Assembly (NCBI RefSeq): GCF_015493435.1
Contig: NZ_WGDD01000026.1
Span: forward strand, 1-64,000
DNA length: 64,000 nucleotides
Reading direction: 5' to 3'
DNA from: Sulfurovum sp.
Lineage (GTDB): Bacteria; Campylobacterota; Campylobacteria; Campylobacterales; Sulfurovaceae
Part shown: one piece after another, positions 16,044 to 24,720 of the stretch
Numbering within the stretch: the stretch's first letter is position 1
Layout of the letters: each line of letters begins with the position of its first letter
The notes under the pieces: model-generated
The model's database searches: none
What the model was told of the DNA's origin: nothing
The model's input: the letters and a program-made list of their open reading frames with translations, nothing else
Position numbers and translations under genes: made by a program

Positions 16044-16786
16044 TTCTTCCAGCGTTTGTCGCGAATACTCAACTGCTTGTTCCCTTCGTCATAGGCGATG
16101 TCAAAAAGGTCGATCTCTTTAATGAGATTGCTCAGTTTTTTGTATCCGTAGTTGATGGGTGAGAAAGAGGTGGAATTGTTGATATACTGTCCCACTTCTG
16201 CGAGGCTGGCCCAGCCGTACTCGTCCATGGTGTGGTCCACAGCATTTCGCAGAACGTTGACCAGCCAGGTGTCCTGTCTCATCTCTTTGTTTGTTTTGCG
16301 TACAGGTGTCTCTGTCTCTGTCTGGTCCGTTTCATTTTTTACCGCAGTTGCCATCAGTTTTTCTGTGAAAATGAACTGGGAACAGGCTGCCATGAACGGT
16401 TTGGGTGTTTTTTTCTCGCCAAAACCGAATACTTTGATGCCTTCGGCCTGTACACGCATCACAACCGGAGTGAAATCCGAATCGCTGGTGGCGAAGGCAA
16501 AGGCGTCTATGTCTTTGGTATGCAGCAGGTCTATGGCATCGATGGTCATCAGGATATCTGTGGCATTTTTATTCTTGGAATAATCGAACTGCTGTATGGG
16601 TTTGATGGCGAATTCCAGGAGTTTGTCCTCCCAGTTCTTGAGATTGTCCTTTGTCCAGTTGCCGTATGCCTGCCGGATGTTCACGACGCCGTATTTGCTC
16701 AGTTCGTTGATGATCCCTTCGATCGATCTGTGGGAAATATTGTCACTGTCGATAAAAAGGGCAATGTGGTCTTCTTTTTTTGTCAT
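16040..16786 (-). CDS. NYN-domain (LabA-like) ribonuclease-type protein with C-terminal LOTUS/OST-HTH-like domain
   Basis: 248 residues. Residues ~5-150 are a NYN (PIN-like) domain: ALFIDSDNIS, NATDILMTIDAIDLL and FATSDSDF give the acidic residues of a metal-dependent nuclease, and GIKVFGFGEKKTPK follows as in LabA/MARF1-type proteins. Residues ~165-240 fit an OST-HTH (LOTUS) RNA-binding fold (LVNVLRNAVDHTMDEYGWASLAEV, then FSPINYGYKKLSNLI). This pairing suggests RNA cleavage or binding. It overlaps rsmD upstream (ATGA) and the deaminase gene downstream. SD AAAGGTGA lies inside the rsmD end. Function in bacteria is poorly defined. Confidence 0.85.
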   Translation of the reverse strand: MTKKEDHIALFIDSDNISHRSIEGIINELSKYGVVNIRQAYGNWTKDNLKNWEDKLLEFAIKPIQQFDYSKNKNATDILMTIDAIDLLHTKDIDAFAFATSDSDFTPVVMRVQAEGIKVFGFGEKKTPKPFMAACSQFIFTEKLMATAVKNETDQTETETPVRKTNKEMRQDTWLVNVLRNAVDHTMDEYGWASLAEVGQYINNSTSFSPINYGYKKLSNLIKEIDLFDIAYDEGNKQLSIRDKRWKN

Positions 16787-17394
16787 GCGTCACCTTTCGT
16801 ACGGTAATAGCTCAGGGTACTGCGCCCGAACTTTTTCTTTTTAACCTTTTTCAGTGCACCGATCTCATCGGGCATGGTCAGGTTGGTCATATGCTCTACA
16901 GCCACCATTTCACATACTTCAGGCTCTATCTGTTCAATGAGTGCTATGGTCTTGTCATAGATTTCGTCCATGCCGTCGCGGGTAGAAAAAGGCGGATCAA
17001 AATAGAAGTAGGTTTTTCCTCCGTGGCGTTTCACCAGTCCGTAAACGGTTTTGAAGTTTTCAAAACTGTCTCCGTAAAATGCATGGCAGCGGCTTGGATC
17101 GGTTTGTTTGATGTTATGTTCGAGGCAACGGAATGCCACTCCGTTGTACTCCATAAAATAGCACTGTGCCGCACCGCGGCTGAGTGCTTCGAGACCTACA
17201 GAACCGCTTCCTGCAAAGACTTCAACAAAATTCCTGTCAATGATGTCGAACTGGACAGTATTGAAGAAGGATTCCTTCAAAATAGATTTGGAACTTCGTG
17301 TCGTCGCGATATCGGGTATTTCGATATGCCTGCCTTTGAATTCTCCGGCGATGATGGCGGTCGTGAACAATTTGATCTTTTCTTTTCTTTTCAT
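16783..17394 (-). CDS. rsmD: 16S rRNA (guanine-N2)-methyltransferase RsmD-like
   Basis: 203 residues. RsmD features: IIAGEFKGR near the N-terminus, TTRSSKSILKESFFN (equivalent of TRP-T-D-R-V-R-E), SAM-binding VEVFAGSGSVGLEALSRGA and catalytic YFDPPF. It methylates G966 of 16S rRNA in E. coli. The N-terminus is a few residues longer and more basic than usual. First gene of an operon with the NYN-domain and deaminase genes, each overlapping by 4 bases. Confidence 0.9.
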   Translation of the reverse strand: MKRKEKIKLFTTAIIAGEFKGRHIEIPDIATTRSSKSILKESFFNTVQFDIIDRNFVEVFAGSGSVGLEALSRGAAQCYFMEYNGVAFRCLEHNIKQTDPSRCHAFYGDSFENFKTVYGLVKRHGGKTYFYFDPPFSTRDGMDEIYDKTIALIEQIEPEVCEMVAVEHMTNLTMPDEIGALKKVKKKKFGRSTLSYYRTKGDA

Positions 17395-17440
17395 AGAGCG
17401 TATTTTACCTTGTTTTATTGATTTTCTTTAGAGGACCCCT

Positions 17441-18778
17441 TTAAAATTTCACTATGGTTTTGAGCGTATTGATAAGCCTGCTGCTCTCTTTGGTATCACT
17501 GCGCTCTTTCCCCGGCTCAGTGGAAGTGATGATGGTACGTCCCGTGATCAGCTTGCTTCCGTCTTTTTTGCGTATGCCCCAATAGGTATGCATGATGACA
17601 GGTTCGCCTTTGTATTCTCCGAGGTAGAGGACGATGTGTCCGGGAACATAGAGCAGTGAACGGAAAGGGTCTGCTTCCCGGATGATCTTCTTCTTTTTTG
17701 CCTGAGGCGGGATGCCTTTGATGTATACAGACTGTCCGTCTTTTGCCTGCTTGCTTGAATTGCGCCTCAGAAAAATACCGAAGACACCGAGAAAATCCCG
17801 TGTGGTGGCAGAACAGTCCCGGCATCCGTACCCTCCGCCCCATCCGTAAGGTTCACCGTAGAATTCTTTGGCGACCATCGCAACATTTTTCGGCGTAAAA
17901 GGAAGCGGTTTTCTGGCAATGATCCCCGGATGGCTGACCGATACTTTTTCTATGTGTGCCTTGGCATCACTGCCGCGTTTTGCCGCGAGATAATGTATGC
18001 CGTCTTTGGAAAGGGGAAAAAGTGTGCCGAGCTTGACAAAGCTGACAGCTTTGCCTTTCTCATCGTAGAGCCGAAGATTGTCTTTGACGGTTATGGCATA
18101 TTTCCCGTTTTTAAAGGCATGTATGAATTTGTCATCTACCAAAGCTATGTCATGTGTTTTGACCCAGCCAAAGGCATAGGAGGCACGGACAAAAGCCCAT
18201 TTTCTGTCTTTTGAAAAATGGGAAACATATAAAGGCACATTCATGTGCAATGCAGAGTTTTGGTTGTAGTTGAAGGGAAAACCTTCGCCGATACGGTGCG
18301 GGTCAAGATAAAAAGCCGCAGAAGTCGGCAATGCTTTTACATTGGTACGTTCTGTTGTAATGGCTTTGTATCGTTTGGTATCTTTTTGGGTATAGTTGGC
18401 ATTTTGTATCCACTTCCTGTAGACAGATGCCGGTATCTGCTTTCGGTTTTCTGTATAAATTTTGTTTTTGCTTACAAAACGTACTTCCCAGCCGAAATCT
18501 TTGAGAGGAATATCCAGTTTTTTGAGTTTCCACGGTTTGAAATATTTGCGGTTGAAAGCTTCATCTGAACGTTTTTGTCTGGCTTTTGGCCAGGGTTTGA
18601 TCTGTTTCGCATAAAAGGCGGGGTCCTGCGGGATTTTTCGCATATCTGCGACTTTGTTCTTTGGCATATGGTCTATTTTGCTTGGTTTCCGGTGACTCTC
18701 TTTAAGCATGTACTGGGCAGATAAAAGTGTCGAAAAGGAAAAAATACTAACGATAATGAAGCTGAGCTTTCTATACAT
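17441..18778 (-). CDS. NlpC/P60 cysteine peptidase with SH3-like region, exported
   Basis: 445 residues with signal peptide (MYRKLSFIIVSIFSFSTLLSAQ). A ~130-residue basic N-terminal part is followed by SH3b-like segments (residues ~145-300) and a C-terminal NlpC/P60 domain. The catalytic Cys is in GCRDCSATTRDFLG, the His in PGHIVLYLG, and a third polar residue lies in the HTYWG region. The family cleaves gamma-D-Glu-diaminopimelate or related bonds in peptidoglycan stem peptides. It lies on the same strand as a dipeptide epimerase gene, the pairing seen in the Bacillus ykf murein-peptide recycling cluster, but a diguanylate cyclase gene separates them here. Confidence 0.87.
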   Translation of the reverse strand: MYRKLSFIIVSIFSFSTLLSAQYMLKESHRKPSKIDHMPKNKVADMRKIPQDPAFYAKQIKPWPKARQKRSDEAFNRKYFKPWKLKKLDIPLKDFGWEVRFVSKNKIYTENRKQIPASVYRKWIQNANYTQKDTKRYKAITTERTNVKALPTSAAFYLDPHRIGEGFPFNYNQNSALHMNVPLYVSHFSKDRKWAFVRASYAFGWVKTHDIALVDDKFIHAFKNGKYAITVKDNLRLYDEKGKAVSFVKLGTLFPLSKDGIHYLAAKRGSDAKAHIEKVSVSHPGIIARKPLPFTPKNVAMVAKEFYGEPYGWGGGYGCRDCSATTRDFLGVFGIFLRRNSSKQAKDGQSVYIKGIPPQAKKKKIIREADPFRSLLYVPGHIVLYLGEYKGEPVIMHTYWGIRKKDGSKLITGRTIITSTEPGKERSDTKESSRLINTLKTIVKF

Positions 18779-18886
18779 CCGATATGCTTTGTTTTGGTTT
18801 TCTGTATTTTAATACAGATAGGTTAATAAAGCGTGTATATATGGTTAGTGATAGTACAAAAAGAAACTATACAGTGCATTACATGA

Positions 18887-19957
18887 TTATTCAACCATTT
18901 TGTTTTCTATGATATCTTTATAGAAAATATGATTGTTTTGATGATGTTTTTTTGCAGTATACATTGCCATATCTGCACATTTGCACAATAATTGGGCTGA
19001 TTTTGCATCATCGGGATACATACTGATACCGATACTGAGTTCAATATGTATTTTTTTTCCTTCTATTTCATGATATCCAATAACATTGTCTTCAATTTTC
19101 TGTATAAATTTCGGTAAAAATACTTTTTTCTTTTTGGAAATAATAACAAATTCATCACCACCCACTCTTGCCAGAAAATCATCTTCATCCAATTGTGAAT
19201 AAAGTCTTTTTGCAACTTCTTTTAATACTTCATCCCCAATGTGATGTCCATAGTTGTCGTTGATCATTTTGAACTTGTTCAAATCTATAAACATGAGTAC
19301 AAAACTCTCTTTTTCCTTAAACATTTTTTTTATTTCTTCGGTATAGGTTCTTCGGTTTGCTATGCCCGTCAGATTATCATAGTTCGCATGCTCAGTAATA
19401 TTTGACAATTCTTCAGAAAGTGCATTTTTTTCTTCATAGGCTTTAATAATATAATTAAGGTACAACAATGATATCAAAAAAGTGGTGACGGCAAAAGTAG
19501 CGATAATATCATAATGTTCAGACCAGTAGGTTGAGTAAAGAAACAGAGCAATCCATGAAAAAGTGGTTGCGATCATACTGATATAAAAATACTGCATACC
19601 AAAGTATAAACCAGTCTGCATATTGATAATAATATATAAGGGGAATAAGAATAATCCGTAATATTGAAATAATGCAATAACAAATGTCAATGTCGTTATA
19701 TCCAAAAGCAGCAAGAAAGTTTTTCTAAATATCCTGAAGGTATAAGGATAGTGCAGTAAAAAAAAATAGTGAATAAGTGAAATAATGCTAAGTATAATCA
19801 GTAAAACATCTGCATAAAAAATTTTTTCGGATATGTTGTCTATATTTATTGCTTGTTTCCACAATAAAATAGTGACAAAGGTAATAAGGAACAAAATAAA
19901 CAGTCTTTGTTTGCTGTATTTTACTTCATCAAGGTAGCTTAAATAATAAGCTTGCAT
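18887..19957 (-). CDS. Membrane-bound diguanylate cyclase (GGDEF)
   Basis: 356 residues. Residues ~15-170 hold about six hydrophobic segments (an uncharacterised membrane sensor), followed by a short coil and a GGDEF domain (~190-350): NYDNLTGIANRR, FIDLNKFKMINDNYGHHIGDEVL and active-site GGDEF all intact, so it should make c-di-GMP. The upstream inhibitory RxxD site is absent (DEDDFLARVGGDEF). SD TGGAGC precedes the ATG. The gene is conspicuously AT-rich: the line at 19081 has 13 G+C in 60 bases against 31 in 60 at 20281 in the next gene. It may be a transferred gene lying between the peptidase and epimerase genes. Confidence 0.93.
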   Translation of the reverse strand: MQAYYLSYLDEVKYSKQRLFILFLITFVTILLWKQAINIDNISEKIFYADVLLIILSIISLIHYFFLLHYPYTFRIFRKTFLLLLDITTLTFVIALFQYYGLFLFPLYIIINMQTGLYFGMQYFYISMIATTFSWIALFLYSTYWSEHYDIIATFAVTTFLISLLYLNYIIKAYEEKNALSEELSNITEHANYDNLTGIANRRTYTEEIKKMFKEKESFVLMFIDLNKFKMINDNYGHHIGDEVLKEVAKRLYSQLDEDDFLARVGGDEFVIISKKKKVFLPKFIQKIEDNVIGYHEIEGKKIHIELSIGISMYPDDAKSAQLLCKCADMAMYTAKKHHQNNHIFYKDIIENKMVE

Positions 19958-20027
19958 ATTTGCTCCACAATCACGCTCGTTACGTATTGATACTTTATCA
20001 CTCGCATACTGAATATATCCTTTGTTT

Positions 20028-21128
20028 TCAAGCTTTACCTGTTTGGATTTCAGGGGTATTAAGCCGTTGAATTCCTAAACCTGTTTCATCAGAAAGTAGA
20101 ATTTTATTTTCATCATAGCAGACAGAAGTTTCGACAGGATGCGAGGCAAGCAGGCTGACTGCATCCAGGTCAAGCATCGTAATGATGTCGGCTTTGGCAG
20201 AGGCGACATGTACCCCTGCCGTGACAGAGACGGGACCTTCAAGCATGCAGCCTATCATGCATTTGACACCAAAATTGGCAGAGAGGTCGGCCAGGGACAA
20301 TGCCTGGGATATACCGCCTGTTTTTGCCAGTTTGATATTGATATAGTCTACAGCTTCAAGTTCGAGCAGCCTGCGGGCATCTTTGAGAGAAAAGACGGAT
20401 TCATCGGCGAGCAGGGGTGTCTGTACACGCTCTTTGATGTATTTGAGCCCTTCTGTATCGTCCGCCGCTACAGGCTGTTCGATAAATTCGGCAATGATCC
20501 CCTGTTTTTCAATGCCTTGAAGGAGTGCCACACTCTGCTGGGCCGTCCAGCCCTGGTTGGCATCGAGCCGTAGTTTGATGCACGCATCCAGTGCACCCGA
20601 TATCGCTGCGATCCGTTCGATATCTTTTTGGGGATCATCGCCGATCTTTATTTTGAGTGTGGTATATCCCCGTGATACCGCATCCAACGCATCGGAGATC
20701 ATCCTGTCTGTTTCATTCATGCTGATGGTGATATCTGTTTCAAACACTTTTTTTTCTCCGCCCAGCATCCGGTAAAGCGGTAAAGCGATAGATTTCGCTT
20801 TCAAGTCATACAGGGCTATTTCAAGGGCAGATTTGGCAGTGGTATTTTTGATGATATGGGCATGCACATGATGAAGCAGCGTTTCAAAATCGTCTATTTC
20901 ACGACCGATCAGAAAGGGCTTGATCAGTTCAATGGCTGCTGTCATGGAGCCGATGGTCTCACCGGTGATCACAGGGGTGGGAGCTCCTTCGCCATAGCCG
21001 ACAGAGCCGTCATTGCACTCGATGATAACAACAAGGTCTTCCAGTGCCTCTACCCGGCGAAGAGAAGTAATAAAAGGCTTTTTAAGCGGTGCTTTGAGTA
21101 CGGCGGTTCTGATATTCGTTATTTTCAC
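20028..21128 (-). CDS. Dipeptide epimerase (L-Ala-D/L-Glu type), enolase superfamily
   Basis: 366 residues from a GTG at 21128 (AGGAAAG 6 bases upstream). Muconate-lactonizing subgroup of the enolase superfamily: catalytic TLKIKIG (KxK), metal ligands in LRLDANQGW, EFIEQP and LLADESV, and second acid/base lysine in INIKLAKTGG. This pattern is that of YcjG/YkfB L-Ala-D/L-Glu epimerases that recycle murein peptides. The nearby NlpC/P60 peptidase supports that role. Other dipeptide specificities occur in this family, so the exact substrate is inference. Confidence 0.88.
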   Translation of the reverse strand: MKITNIRTAVLKAPLKKPFITSLRRVEALEDLVVIIECNDGSVGYGEGAPTPVITGETIGSMTAAIELIKPFLIGREIDDFETLLHHVHAHIIKNTTAKSALEIALYDLKAKSIALPLYRMLGGEKKVFETDITISMNETDRMISDALDAVSRGYTTLKIKIGDDPQKDIERIAAISGALDACIKLRLDANQGWTAQQSVALLQGIEKQGIIAEFIEQPVAADDTEGLKYIKERVQTPLLADESVFSLKDARRLLELEAVDYINIKLAKTGGISQALSLADLSANFGVKCMIGCMLEGPVSVTAGVHVASAKADIITMLDLDAVSLLASHPVETSVCYDENKILLSDETGLGIQRLNTPEIQTGKA

Positions 21129-21226
21129 GCAAGACTTTCCTGCGTATGCATGTCATTTAGAATGAAATATTCTTTTTTTTGGGTTTCAAGTGCCAAAAGT
21201 TCTGGATGATGCATTGCTATCCTCTC

Positions 21227-21760
21227 TTAATATCTGCGGTAATTGCCTGACCTTGGTCTGCCGGCCGCTCTGCTGTGATATGTGCTGCTGCGTGTGTGTG
21301 CATAGTTTCTGTTTCTGTGGTTGCTATAGTTTCTATAGCTGCTGCCGGCCTTGCTGTACGTTCTGTTATGGCTTCTGTTCCTGCTGTAGCTTCTGTTTCC
21401 GTATCGTCTATAGTCATTTGCATGACGGTAATATCCGTAGCGTCCCGGCTGTGCCCTGTAGCGTCTGCCGTTATAATACCGATATCCGTGGTTATAGTAG
21501 TGTCCGCCATAGTAACGGTGTCCGCCGTAGTAGTAATAGCCGTTCCTGTAATGTCCGCCATAGTAATATCGGCCTCCGTAATAGTAGTACGGATGCCCGT
21601 AATAATGAGGATAGCTGTAGGAAGAAAGTGCTACGCCTGTTGCCACACCCAGTGCGGCTCCCGTTGCCATGGCCTGCTCTTCGGGGGTACAACCGGAGAA
21701 CAGCAAGGCAGAAGAAAGTACGCCTATAGCCCCTAAATGTTTCAGTTGTCTGCTTATCAT
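21227..21760 (-). CDS. Tyr/Gly/His/Arg-rich lipoprotein
   Basis: 177 residues. A lipoprotein signal peptide ends in LLFSGC (lipobox, Cys ~23), followed by an Ala/Gly-rich helix (GAALGVATGVAL) and then ~130 residues of low complexity. The first half of these is Tyr/Gly/His with YYYGG- and GGHY-type repeats; the second half is Arg/Ser/Asn/Tyr. It is likely anchored in the outer membrane with an extended, sticky, aromatic and positively charged tail. Glycine-zipper-type surface proteins look similar. No catalytic motif. Opposite-strand frames across it are artefacts of the repetitive codons. Confidence 0.75.
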   Translation of the reverse strand: MISRQLKHLGAIGVLSSALLFSGCTPEEQAMATGAALGVATGVALSSYSYPHYYGHPYYYYGGRYYYGGHYRNGYYYYGGHRYYGGHYYNHGYRYYNGRRYRAQPGRYGYYRHANDYRRYGNRSYSRNRSHNRTYSKAGSSYRNYSNHRNRNYAHTRSSTYHSRAAGRPRSGNYRRY

Positions 21761-21944
21761 TTTCCATCCTTTTTATTTCATAGTATACTATAATCGTGAA
21801 TTAATCGTGGTGCAACACTGTTTAAAAAACAGGGAGTCGGAATTTATAATGATAGCATAGTGAGACTGTGTTATAATAGTCTGAATCTCGGATTTCTATT
21901 TCGGGATTTGGGAATAATGCAACTTCATCTACAAAGGAAAAAAT

Positions 21945-22310
21945 ATGCTTCATGTAACATTAGATAAAGAAAATGCCATTGCCATTCTTGAGCCGGACGG
22001 TGCGCTGGGCAAAGAAGATTTCGACCATGCAGTCAAAGTCATTGATCCGTTCATCGAGGCAGAAGGCAATCTCAACGGTATCATCATTTATACCAAGTCA
22101 TTTCCGGGATGGAAAGATTTTGCAGCATTGAGCCGACACTTTACTTTCATAAAAAACCACCATGAAAAGATCAAACGTCTCGCTTTCGTGACCGATACCT
22201 CTGTCATCGAATATACCAAGGCTATTGCGGCGCCTTTCATCAAAGCAGAACTCAAAGTGTTCGACTATGAACAGCTTGATGCCGCCAAAAAGTGGGTTAG
22301 GGAAGGGTGA
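21945..22310 (+). CDS. SpoIIAA-like (STAS-fold) protein
   Basis: 121 residues, cytoplasmic. It fits the SpoIIAA-like/DUF3478 family: DKENAIAILEPDGALGKEDF, an IIIYTKSFPGWKDF segment around the middle and VTDTSVIEYTKAI followed by AELKVFD. This fold binds lipids or partners and has no enzymatic residues that I can identify. AAAGGAAAA precedes the ATG. It is transcribed alone, convergent with the DUF819 gene; a hairpin spans its stop. Confidence 0.8.
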   Translation: MLHVTLDKENAIAILEPDGALGKEDFDHAVKVIDPFIEAEGNLNGIIIYTKSFPGWKDFAALSRHFTFIKNHHEKIKRLAFVTDTSVIEYTKAIAAPFIKAELKVFDYEQLDAAKKWVREG

Positions 22311-22316
22311 CCCTTC
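22302..22316. terminator. Hairpin at the convergent ends of the SpoIIAA-like and DUF819 genes
   Basis: GAAGGG-TGA-CCCTTC, a 6-base stem whose 3-base loop is the stop codon of the plus-strand gene, followed by a weaker CGGG-TTTA-CCC(C)G hairpin. No clear U-run, so the terminator role is tentative. Confidence 0.4.
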
Positions 22317-22324
22317 TCGCGGGT

Positions 22325-23488
22325 TTACCCCGAGATCATTTCGAGTACCTTTCCTACCATCAACCCTCCGAATGTTCCCAAAATATAGCCGAGCATTGCC
22401 ATAAGTACCCCTATGGGTATCAATGCCTTTGAATAGGCTGATGCCAAGATAGGGGCTGAAGCCACACCGCCGATGTTTGCCAGAGAAGCTACACCGAGAG
22501 AGAAGAGGTCAAGCCTGAAAAGTTTGGCGCAAAAGACCATGATACCTGCATGTATGAAGAGGATGACAAATCCTGCCGCAATGTAAAGCGGTGCCTGTGC
22601 CAGTTCAGAAAAATCGGCGCGCGAAGCAATGAGCGCCACGATCAGATAAAGCATGATATTGGCCAGTTCCGAGGCACCGGAGAGCTTTGCGAAGGGTGTC
22701 ATGGCAAAAAACATACCTGCGAGTGTGGCAATAATGACCACCCATGTCGTTGTTGTCAGAAAAGCAGTGGCAGGCAGCATTTGGGCAAAATACTGTGAAC
22801 ATGCCGAAACAAGCAGTGCTGCACCTAGCATGAGAAAAAGTGTTGAAAAATTCATCGGTTTTCGAGCAGCCATTTTCAGGGCCAGACGTTCTCCCACTTT
22901 ATCTATGACTGAAGTATCGGCTTTGCTCCAGGTATTGAAACGTTTGGCAAAAGGCACCAGTGCAAGCAGTATCATGACCCAGACGGCATAGTCGATGGAG
23001 TCTATGAGGAGGGTGTATCCCAGTGCACCGTCCGGCAGGTTCAATGCACCCTGAATGGCAACCATGTTGCCTGTACCTCCCATCCAGGAACCTGTCAGTG
23101 CGGCAAAAGCTTTCCAGGCATCCGGCGCAAATGCAGAATGGAAAAAAGCGAACATCCCGATGAACCCCAGTGCGATACTTGTCGAAGCGAGCAGAAAAGT
23201 CAAAAGCATTTTACTGCCCAGTTTTACGATCTCCCTCATGTCCGCATTGAGCAGCATCAGAAAGATCATGGCCGGGAGCAGGTTGCTTTTGAGGCTTTTG
23301 TAGGTTGCCGTGACAGAGGCACTCTTTTCCCAGAGCCCCAGGGTAGAAAAAAGCATTACAACAAAATAAATAATGACTATGGCAGGCAGATAGGAGAAAA
23401 ATTTTGCTTTGCTTTTCTGCTCTGCAAAGACGATAGCGGAGGAAATTCCGCTCAATACTGCAAGGTAGCTGAAGCCGTCTGTAATCAT
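22325..23488 (-). CDS. DUF819 family membrane protein
   Basis: 387 residues, about ten to eleven hydrophobic segments. It matches the DUF819 (YjcL-like) family: long N-terminal membrane region, LTGSWMGGTGNMVAIQ in the middle, LLIDSIDYAVWVM, and a repeat-like second half ending ANIGGVASAPILASAYSKALIPIGVLMAMLGYILG. The internal duplication resembles secondary transporters, so a transport role is plausible but no substrate is established. SD AAAGAGAA precedes the ATG. It lies 15 bases after the methyltransferase gene on the same strand. Confidence 0.82.
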   Translation of the reverse strand: MITDGFSYLAVLSGISSAIVFAEQKSKAKFFSYLPAIVIIYFVVMLFSTLGLWEKSASVTATYKSLKSNLLPAMIFLMLLNADMREIVKLGSKMLLTFLLASTSIALGFIGMFAFFHSAFAPDAWKAFAALTGSWMGGTGNMVAIQGALNLPDGALGYTLLIDSIDYAVWVMILLALVPFAKRFNTWSKADTSVIDKVGERLALKMAARKPMNFSTLFLMLGAALLVSACSQYFAQMLPATAFLTTTTWVVIIATLAGMFFAMTPFAKLSGASELANIMLYLIVALIASRADFSELAQAPLYIAAGFVILFIHAGIMVFCAKLFRLDLFSLGVASLANIGGVASAPILASAYSKALIPIGVLMAMLGYILGTFGGLMVGKVLEMISG

Positions 23489-23503
23489 GGGTTCTCTTTA
23501 ATA

Positions 23504-23941
23504 TTATAAAATATATGGAATGAAATATTTGGTGTTCTGGCGGTAGTCCAGATAACACGGATCGTGGGAAAGCCACAGCGATTCTTCTCTTTTAGCCTTA
23601 AGCAGCAGTACAACGATCAGAAAAAGCCATAAATACCAGAGGATAAAGGCACCGGGATCTGTCAGTACAATGGCCAGCATCATCAGTGTTACCGAAGCAT
23701 ACATGGGATGGCGTATCCACCGGTAGATGCCGGTGGTGACGAGCCGGCAGTTCTCTTTCAGCTCCGGTTCAATGTTGAAATTGCCCAGCTTGTTATGTGT
23801 CAGTGCCCAGATCCCCGTAATAACACCGGCAAAAAAGACCGTTGCGGCCGCAAATGTAAAACGGTAGTGTGCAAGCAGCAGCATTATGCCGATCGTACCG
23901 AACTGCAAGGCAACAAGAAATTTGGAATAATAGTTTTTCAT
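23504..23941 (-). CDS. Membrane methyltransferase of the isoprenylcysteine/phospholipid methyltransferase family
   Basis: 145 residues with four hydrophobic segments. The C-terminal hallmark is GIYRWIRHPMYAS followed by a KAKREESLW...YLDYRQNTKYFIPY ending, the SAM-binding pattern of ICMT and PEMT-type enzymes. Its start overlaps the patatin gene's stop by 4 bases. Bacterial members methylate lipid head groups or are unassigned. Pairing with a patatin-type lipase suggests work on membrane lipids, which is inference. Confidence 0.82.
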   Translation of the reverse strand: MKNYYSKFLVALQFGTIGIMLLLAHYRFTFAAATVFFAGVITGIWALTHNKLGNFNIEPELKENCRLVTTGIYRWIRHPMYASVTLMMLAIVLTDPGAFILWYLWLFLIVVLLLKAKREESLWLSHDPCYLDYRQNTKYFIPYIL

Positions 23942-24720
23942 TGCAGCAGCCCCAGACCCAGTTTGCGTATGGCTTCGTACTTGTGGAAATAAAACGTTTT
24001 GTAGCCTACTGTTTCAGGTTCCAAAAGCAAAATATCTTTTTGGGAACAGGCTATATGGGATTTGCTCTGGTTGTAAATAAGCAGACGGACAGACTTCTCG
24101 AACATTTCCATCATGTTGGCTGTTTTAAAGAAGTTGTCCGGCATTTCTTTGTCAAAGGAACGCTCGCCCAGCACATCCACGGCGAGGATCAGGTCCAGGT
24201 CGCTTTCGTTTACGCCGAGGTTTTCACATAAAAAGCCGTCACCATAGGTTTCTCCCTCTACCACATGTTCTTCAAAAATGCCGGGAATGGCCATCGTACA
24301 GAGAATGGCATCTTTTATCGGTATGTTGTCTTTTGCGCTGAAAACACGTTTGTGTCCGTTACGCAGGTTGGTGGCTATGAGTTTGAGCGGGATATCTGTC
24401 TCATGCATTTTTCTTGTGCCAAACAGTGTTTCAAAGATCCGTGCGATCTTTTGATTGTCGATCATGGCATTTCCTGAGAGAGAAAATTTCATCCAGTTGA
24501 ACAGATTGCTGAATTTTTTGATATTGTCATAAATCTCGGCTTCTTTCATGCCAATGGCCACGCAGGCACCCACAATGCCTCCCATACTTGTACCTATGAT
24601 CTCGCCGGGAATGAGGGTTTCTTTTTCAAGGTCATGCAGTACACCGAGATGTGAAATACCAAGTGCACCGCCGCCGGAGAGTACCAGAGAAAAGTCATTG
24701 TTCCGTAAAGTTTCAATCAT
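23938..24720 (-). CDS. Patatin-like phospholipase
   Basis: 260 residues, no signal peptide. Oxyanion motif LSGGGALGISHLG, nucleophile Ser in GTSMGG and catalytic Asp in the YGDGF segment (the family's DGG) form a complete Ser-Asp dyad, so it should be an active lipid acyl hydrolase (RssA/YchK-like size). A TACAAT box lies 8 bases before the ATG with no ribosome site between, so the transcript may be leaderless. First gene of a possible operon with the membrane methyltransferase and the DUF819 protein. Confidence 0.9.
   Translation of the reverse strand: MIETLRNNDFSLVLSGGGALGISHLGVLHDLEKETLIPGEIIGTSMGGIVGACVAIGMKEAEIYDNIKKFSNLFNWMKFSLSGNAMIDNQKIARIFETLFGTRKMHETDIPLKLIATNLRNGHKRVFSAKDNIPIKDAILCTMAIPGIFEEHVVEGETYGDGFLCENLGVNESDLDLILAVDVLGERSFDKEMPDNFFKTANMMEMFEKSVRLLIYNQSKSHIACSQKDILLLEPETVGYKTFYFHKYEAIRKLGLGLLQ

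Noticed and set aside
18780-20030. AT-rich segment considered as a mobile element
   Set aside because: No transposase, integrase, terminal repeats or target duplications visible; only the diguanylate cyclase gene is AT-rich.
21275-21736. Open frames in several registers over the repeat region
   Set aside because: Caused by low-complexity Tyr/Gly/His codons; only the minus-strand frame with a lipobox and signal peptide makes sense.
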